Below, piece after piece: positions 4,679 to 8,444 of a stretch of DNA of 8,444 bases. Below the pieces are notes generated by a model. It was given only the letters and a program-made list of their open reading frames with translations, was not told where the DNA came from and made no database searches. Each line of letters opens with the position of its first letter. Positions within the stretch are counted from its first letter, which is position 1. A program made the position numbers and the translations under genes. The DNA is from Burkholderiales bacterium (GTDB taxonomy: Bacteria; Pseudomonadota; Gammaproteobacteria; Burkholderiales; SG8-41), in NCBI GenBank assembly GCA_019746155.1, contig JAIESJ010000150.1, positions 1-8,444 of the forward strand. Reading direction: 5' to 3'.

Positions 4679-5704
4679 ATGATATTCGCTCGTTTAACGG
4701 CGGCGTTGCTGGTTGCGGCGTTGCTGGGTTCGACAACCGCGCACGCCCAGGCGCTCGAAAAACAGAAAATCACGCTCGCGGTCGGCGGCAAGAGCCTGAT
4801 TTATTATCTACCGCTCACCATCGCCGAGCGCAAGGGCTTTTTCAAGGCCGAAGGGCTCGACGTGGAGATCGTCGATTTTCCGGGCGGCGCGAAAGCACTG
4901 CAGGCAATGGTCGGCGGCAGCGCCGACGTGGTGTCGGGTGCCTACGAGCACACCATCAACATGCAGGCCAAGGGCCAGCCCATTGTCGCCATTGCGCTGC
5001 AGGGCCGCTACAACGGCATCGTGCTGGCGGTGAGCAAGGCGAAGGCTGCGCAGTACCAATCGCCGAAAGACATGAAAGGCTGGAAAGTCGGCGTCACCGC
5101 GCCGGGCTCGAGCACGCACATGGCGGTGCAGAACCTGCTGGTGAAAAACGGCCTCAAGCCCGATGACATCGCGGCGATCGGCGTGGGCGCTTCCGCCGGC
5201 GCGGTCGCGGCGATGAAGAAAGGCTCGATCGACGCCATTTCCAATCTCGACCCGGTGATCAGCAAGCTCGAGGCCGACGGCGATGTGGTGGTGGCGGTCG
5301 ATACCCGCACCGCCAAGGGCATGAAGGAGGTCTACGGCGGCGACTACCACGCGGGCTGCATCTACGCGCCGGCGGAATGGGTGAAGAAGCATCCCAATAC
5401 CACGCAGGCGGTGGTCAACGCCATGGTACGCGCCGTGTTGTGGCTGAGAACGGCGCGCGTGGACGACATCGTCGCCACCGTGCCGCCCGAGTACTATGGC
5501 GCCGACGTCGGTCTCTACAAGGTAAGCCTGCACAAGAACCAGGAGGGCTTCTCGCCCGACGGCCGTTTCTCGCTGGCGGGCGCGCAGAACGTCTACAAGG
5601 TGCTCAACCAGTTCGTGCCCGAAGTGCAGAAAGCGAAGATCGATCTGGCGAAGACCTTCGACAACAGCTTCGCCGACAAGGCGCTGAAGAAATACACGAA
5701 GTAA
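4679..5704 (+). CDS. ABC transporter substrate-binding protein, NMT1/THI5-like (NitT/TauT type)
   Basis: A 341-residue periplasmic protein that captures a solute for the ABC importer encoded downstream. It begins with a Sec signal peptide: R5, a hydrophobic core at about 6-17, and a cleavage site after AHA (residues 21-23). The mature part shows the NMT1/THI5-like fold: YYLPLTIAERKGFFKAEGLD (about 42-61), then VEIVDFPGGAKALQAMVGGS (62-81) and ADVVSGAYEHTI. KDMKGWKVGVTAPGSSTHMA in the middle is the usual hinge and ligand-facing region, and GSIDAISNLDPV follows. Family members bind sulfonates, nitrate, pyrimidine precursors, riboflavin or aromatic acids, so the ligand is open. The gene is followed by an inverted repeat and the ATPase and permease genes on the same strand. 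Its strong ribosome binding site contrasts with the weak ones of its partners. Confidence 0.9.
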   Translation: MIFARLTAALLVAALLGSTTAHAQALEKQKITLAVGGKSLIYYLPLTIAERKGFFKAEGLDVEIVDFPGGAKALQAMVGGSADVVSGAYEHTINMQAKGQPIVAIALQGRYNGIVLAVSKAKAAQYQSPKDMKGWKVGVTAPGSSTHMAVQNLLVKNGLKPDDIAAIGVGASAGAVAAMKKGSIDAISNLDPVISKLEADGDVVVAVDTRTAKGMKEVYGGDYHAGCIYAPAEWVKKHPNTTQAVVNAMVRAVLWLRTARVDDIVATVPPEYYGADVGLYKVSLHKNQEGFSPDGRFSLAGAQNVYKVLNQFVPEVQKAKIDLAKTFDNSFADKALKKYTK

Positions 5705-5720
5705 AACTGCAAAGGCAATA

Positions 5721-5829
5721 GACAGGATTAACAGGATTCTTCAGGATTTATAGGATGTTGGATTGAATGTCCTCGATTTGATCCTGTTATTCCCCTGAAA
5801 TCTTGTAAATTCTGTCCATTTGTTTTTTT
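5721..5829 (+). repeat. Imperfect long inverted repeat with T7 tract between binding-protein and ATPase genes
   Basis: The left half is built from variants of ACAGGATT: GACAGGATTAACAGGATT (5721-5738), TCAGGATTTATAGGAT (5741-5756). The right half, read in reverse complement, gives GACAGAATTTACAAGATT (from 5815 backwards), then TCAGG and AATAACAGGAT. The arms therefore pair over about 35 bases with few mismatches, around a loop near 5757-5780. Seven T's (5823-5829) follow a few bases later and end at the ATPase start codon. Similar GGATTAACAGGATT-type repeats are scattered in many environmental genomes (my recollection, not checked here). The element may act as a partial terminator or mRNA stabiliser, favouring binding-protein expression over ATPase and permease. 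Confidence 0.65.
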
Positions 5830-6651
5830 ATGTCCCCGCCAAACAATGGCGCCGCGCTGGCGCTGGAAAACATCACCGTCACCTTCGCTGCGCGCAGTGA
5901 CGGCGCTCCGCCTTATACGGCGGTGCGCGACACCACGCTGGTCATCGGGCGCGGCGAATTCGTGTCGGTGGTCGGGCCCACCGGCTGCGGCAAATCGACG
6001 CTGCTCAACGTTGCGGCGGGGCTGCTTACGCCTTCGGGCGGACGAGTGCTGGTGTTCGGCGGGAATCTCTCGGGGCTCAACCGCTGCGCCGGCTACCTGT
6101 TTCAGGCCGATGCGCTCCTGCCCTGGCTCAGCGCCCTCGACAACGTTGCGCTCGGGCTCGTCTATCGCGGCACGCCGAGGCCGGAAGCACACGAGAGAGC
6201 CCGGGAATGGCTGGCGCGGGTTGGGCTCTCGGGCCATGGTCACCGCTATCCGCACCAGCTCTCCGGCGGCATGAAAAAGCGCGTGGCGCTGGCGCAGACG
6301 CTGATCATGGATCCGCAGATCCTGCTGATGGACGAACCGTTCTCGGCGCTCGACATCCAGACCCGGCAGCTGATGGAAAACGAGCTGCTTGACCTGTGGT
6401 CGGCCGACCGCAAATCGGTGATTTTCATCACCCACGACCTGGAAGAGGCGATATCGCTTTCCGACCGCGTGGTGGTACTGTCGGCGGGACCGGCGACGCA
6501 CCCGATCGGCGAGTATCCGATCGATCTGCCGCGCCCGCGCGACGTGGCGGAGATCCGGCTTACGCCGCGCTTCGTGGAGTTGCACCGCGATATCTGGCAT
6601 ACGATGAAGGACGAGGTGATGAAGGGCTACGTGCAGAGCCAGAAGGCGTGA
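5830..6651 (+). CDS. ABC transporter ATP-binding protein (SsuB/TauB type)
   Basis: A 273-residue cytoplasmic ATPase that powers the importer. All motifs are intact: Walker A GPTGCGKST (49-57), Q-loop Q92 in FQADALLPW, signature LSGGMKKR (144-151), Walker B ILLMDEP (164-170) with the catalytic glutamate E169, D-loop SALD (172-175), and the switch histidine H202 in ITHDLEEA. The LLPW after the Q-loop and the GMKKR variant of the signature are typical of the nitrate/sulfonate/taurine group. The start at 5830 gives the normal N-terminal strand (ALALENITVTF). It has no Shine-Dalgarno sequence: the seven T's of the preceding element abut the ATG directly. The permease gene follows after 27 bases. 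Substrate is not determined by this subunit. Confidence 0.93.
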   Translation: MSPPNNGAALALENITVTFAARSDGAPPYTAVRDTTLVIGRGEFVSVVGPTGCGKSTLLNVAAGLLTPSGGRVLVFGGNLSGLNRCAGYLFQADALLPWLSALDNVALGLVYRGTPRPEAHERAREWLARVGLSGHGHRYPHQLSGGMKKRVALAQTLIMDPQILLMDEPFSALDIQTRQLMENELLDLWSADRKSVIFITHDLEEAISLSDRVVVLSAGPATHPIGEYPIDLPRPRDVAEIRLTPRFVELHRDIWHTMKDEVMKGYVQSQKA

Positions 6652-6678
6652 AGAAGTGACGATTCCGATAACGGTTCC

Positions 6679-7461
6679 ATGAAACCTAACGCAAACAACC
6701 TGTGGCTCTACCAGATCCTGCTGCTCGTCGCGGTGTTCGTGGCGTGGCACGTGCTGACCGCGACTGAAATCCTGCCGCCGTTTTTCTTCGGCAAGCCGCT
6801 CACGGTGCTGGAGAAAACCTGGGAGTGGTTCGCCTCCGGCAAGATTTACATGCATCTCGGCATCACGCTGGTCGAAACCGCGCTGGCCTTCATTATCGGC
6901 ACCGCGCTCGGGCTGGGCATCGGGCTGTGGCTGGCGCTGAGCCCGCTGTGGTCCGCGCTGCTCGATCCCTACATCAAAGCCATGAACTCGATGCCACGGG
7001 TGATTCTGGCGCCGATTTTCGCCGTGTGGTTCGGACTCGGCATCCTGTCGAAGGTGGCGCTCGGCGTGACGCTGGTGTTCTTCATCGTCTTTTTCAACGT
7101 CTACCAGGGTGTGAAGGAAGTGAGCCCCGTGGTGCTCAACAATGCGCGCATGCTCGGCGCGAGCTCCCGCCAACTGCTGCGCACCGTATATCTGCCATCG
7201 GCGACGAGCTGGGTGTTTTCCAGCCTGCATACTTCAGTCGGCATGGCTTTCGTCGGCGCGGTGGTGGGCGAGTACCTGGGCTCGGCGGCGGGCGTGGGTT
7301 ACCTGATTCTGCAGGCGGAATCGGTGTTCGACATCAACACCGTGTTTGCCGGCATCCTGGTGCTCACCGCGTTCGCGCTGGCGCTCGACGGGCTGGTGAC
7401 CTTCGCCGAAAAACGGCTGCTGGTGTGGCGCCCGGCGCAGGGCGAGACCGAACCTTTGTGA
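6679..7461 (+). CDS. ABC transporter permease (SsuC/TauC type)
   Basis: A 260-residue inner-membrane permease of the BPD transporter family. Hydrophobic helices are visible at about 11-29, 62-88, 108-120, 126-142, 186-205 and 221-241, the six-helix core expected for this group. The cytoplasmic EAA-type loop, which docks onto the ATPase, is NNARMLGASSRQLLRTVYLP (154-173). It keeps G160, A161 and the closing LP, but the leading E-A-A is replaced by N-N-A-R, as often in NitT/TauT permeases. The length is normal. There is no clear ribosome binding site before ATG 6679. With the binding protein and ATPase it completes one importer, probably working as a dimer. It ends 22 bases from the convergent outer-membrane protein gene, with no obvious terminator between them. 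Confidence 0.92.
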   Translation: MKPNANNLWLYQILLLVAVFVAWHVLTATEILPPFFFGKPLTVLEKTWEWFASGKIYMHLGITLVETALAFIIGTALGLGIGLWLALSPLWSALLDPYIKAMNSMPRVILAPIFAVWFGLGILSKVALGVTLVFFIVFFNVYQGVKEVSPVVLNNARMLGASSRQLLRTVYLPSATSWVFSSLHTSVGMAFVGAVVGEYLGSAAGVGYLILQAESVFDINTVFAGILVLTAFALALDGLVTFAEKRLLVWRPAQGETEPL

Positions 7462-7483
7462 ACGGGTGAACGGATAAAGTCAG

Positions 7484-8251
7484 CTAAAAAGCCGCGGTGA
7501 ACATGGCGCCCGCACCCCAATCCGGGCTGCCGTCGGAAAAGCCCTTCACCGCGTAAGCCTGGGCTTTCCAGGTCTTGCCCAGTTTGTGGCTCACGTAAGC
7601 GGTGAGCTCCCGCTGGGCGAAGCCGGTGGCGGAGGCTTTCTCCCGCAGATCCAGAATCAGTCCGGCACTGGTTTCCTGGCTGTACTTATGGCCGGCGCCG
7701 AGGGAAGCGTAGAACACGTTGTTTAGCGTGACGCCTGCGGGACTGCCCATCACTTTATAGCCCAGGGTGCCAAACACGGTGTTCTTGCCCAGGGTCTTGT
7801 AGAGATCGGCTTGCAAGGCATAGTCGTTCTTGCCGGTGCCCAGGCCTTTGGCGTCGTCCGCGGTACCGAACTTGATTTTCGCCGTCACGTCCACCAAGGT
7901 GCCATTCGCGCGCCCGTCATACATGTTGTAGGTGCCCGCAGCCACGATATCGCCCAGGCCGGATTGGGTCGTGCGGGTGGTGGAAGTGCTGCTCCTGATC
8001 TGGCCTACATCTCTCACCACGTTGCCTGGGCCGGTGATCTGAAGGTAAGGCACGGTGAGCTTGAGAGAGTATTTGTCTGCTTCGTACTTGCCGGTGAAGG
8101 GGACGTACAGGATATCGGTGGAAGTGGCGCCGCCATACTTGCCGGTGCTGTAATCCAGACCGGTGGTGAGGCTGAAACCCGGTTCCGCCGCCACGGGCAG
8201 GGTTACCCAGGCGCTTGCTGCGATTACGCCGTAAAGCAATGTTTTTTTCAT
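7484..8251 (-). CDS. Outer-membrane beta-barrel protein, phenol/meta-pathway 'transporter' type
   Basis: A 255-residue exported protein. The signal peptide is MKKTLLYGVIAASAWVTLPV, with AA completing the cleavage site after residue 22. The rest is short amphipathic strands rich in Y, G, T and S and alternating in polarity, for example YSLKLTVPYLQITGPGNVV. The chain ends in phenylalanine (GAGAMFTAAF), the C-terminal signal recognised by the outer-membrane assembly machinery. The pattern resembles barrel proteins of the MetA/phenol degradation group (Pfam PF13557 type), thought to aid passage of hydrophobic compounds; this assignment is from memory of the pattern. ATG 8251 is preferred over an in-frame TTG at 8278 because it starts the signal peptide and has AGGA about 11 bases upstream. 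It is convergent with the importer genes, so a shared substrate is possible but not shown. Confidence 0.75.
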   Translation of the reverse strand: MKKTLLYGVIAASAWVTLPVAAEPGFSLTTGLDYSTGKYGGATSTDILYVPFTGKYEADKYSLKLTVPYLQITGPGNVVRDVGQIRSSTSTTRTTQSGLGDIVAAGTYNMYDGRANGTLVDVTAKIKFGTADDAKGLGTGKNDYALQADLYKTLGKNTVFGTLGYKVMGSPAGVTLNNVFYASLGAGHKYSQETSAGLILDLREKASATGFAQRELTAYVSHKLGKTWKAQAYAVKGFSDGSPDWGAGAMFTAAF

Positions 8252-8343
8252 AAGAGGTCGTTCCTGTTGTGATTTCAATCTGCCGTATAACCAATAGTTT
8301 AATATAATATATTGATCTTCATCATGTTTTGTTATTTGCGTTA
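8252..8343 (-). promoter_or_regulatory. AT-rich upstream region of the outer-membrane protein gene
   Basis: This 92-base gap is much richer in A/T than the rest of the window. On the minus strand it holds TATATTATATT (within about 8300-8313) and TATACG (8284-8289), both possible -10 boxes. No good -35 is at the right distance from either. A small inverted repeat, TGAT and ATCA around CTTC (8313-8324), lies just upstream. A promoter is likely here given the composition, but its exact position cannot be fixed. Confidence 0.35.
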
Positions 8344-8444
8344 CTAATCGCGTCCCGGGCGCTCGACCTTCTCCGGGCGCTCGACCTTCTCCGGCCGCTC
8401 GACCTTCTCCGGGCGCTCGACCTTCTCCGGCCGCTCGACCTTCT
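8344..8444 (-). CDS. 3' end of a protein with a KVERPE hexapeptide repeat (partial)
   Basis: On the minus strand the frame KVERPE is open from the window edge through five repeats and closes with KVERPGRD and the stop TAG at 8344-8346. The DNA repeat is 18 bases long and the only differences between units are CGC versus CGG for the same arginine, so the protein repeat is invariant while the DNA varies silently. This supports real coding in this frame. The tail is highly charged (Lys, Glu, Arg) with regular proline, so it is probably extended rather than globular. The body of the protein is outside the window and I cannot name it. It lies upstream of the outer-membrane protein gene on the same strand, 92 bases apart. 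Confidence 0.6.
   Translation of the reverse strand, partial: KVERPEKVERPEKVERPEKVERPEKVERPGRD
8355..8444. repeat. 18-base tandem repeat, five units to the window edge
   Basis: Units begin at 8355, 8373, 8391, 8409 and 8427 and read CCGGGCGCTCGACCTTCT, with the fifth base G, G, C, G, C in order. The array runs off the window, so the true copy number is unknown. A repeat this regular can change length by replication slippage, adding or removing six residues without a frameshift. Confidence 0.9.

Noticed and set aside
4808..5533. 241-codon minus-strand open frame opposite the binding-protein gene
   Set aside because: It is rich in His, Arg and Val without domains or a ribosome binding site, and the sense gene has a signal peptide and fold motifs.
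5728..7230. 500-codon minus-strand open frame opposite the ATPase and permease genes
   Set aside because: It spans two genes that each carry complete family motifs, and its own product is a low-complexity Arg/His/Gln-rich chain. It is an antisense shadow.
8355..8444. Possible CRISPR array
   Set aside because: The 18-base units are directly adjacent with no spacers, and they translate to an invariant peptide repeat.

Overview
The window looks like chromosome of a GC-rich Gram-negative proteobacterium, most likely a betaproteobacterium (Burkholderiales or a relative). The reasons are the strong G/C bias at third codon positions, a NitT/TauT/SsuABC-type ABC importer beside a CaiB/BaiF-type CoA-transferase, an outer-membrane beta-barrel protein ending in phenylalanine, and REP-like palindromes. 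The taxonomic call is inference from gene style; no rRNA or other marker is present.

Layout. Bases 1-596 are a graveyard of a plus-strand catabolic cluster: the hydrophobic tail of an unidentified protein, a sugar-nucleotide-type epimerase reduced to its two ends, and an amidase cut to its N-terminus with a possible C-terminal scrap. Bases 606-2251 hold a divergent metal-resistance pair, a chromate transporter (chrA, minus) and a PadR-type repressor (plus), sharing a short control region with two inverted repeats. Bases 2405-2953 (minus) encode a two-helix membrane protein with an Mrr-like nuclease domain. Bases 2954-3306 hold no complete gene but do hold REP-like palindromes and the first 19 codons of what looks like an ABC-F ATPase.

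Bases 3307-7461 (plus) form the functional core: a family III CoA-transferase, then a complete importer made of a periplasmic binding protein, an ATPase and a permease. A long imperfect inverted repeat followed by seven T's separates the binding-protein gene from the ATPase gene. Convergent to this, on the minus strand, is an outer-membrane barrel protein of the phenol/meta-pathway 'transporter' type. The window ends inside the 3' end of another minus-strand gene that encodes a perfect hexapeptide repeat.

A plausible reading is uptake of an organic anion or small aromatic/sulfonate-like compound through the ABC importer, followed by CoA activation by the transferase. The substrate cannot be read from the sequence. 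I see no clear new defence or mobile system. The most interesting signals are the REP-like cluster with its captured gene start, the inverted repeat inside the importer operon, the doubly deleted remnants at the left edge, and the synonymously varied hexapeptide repeat at the right edge.
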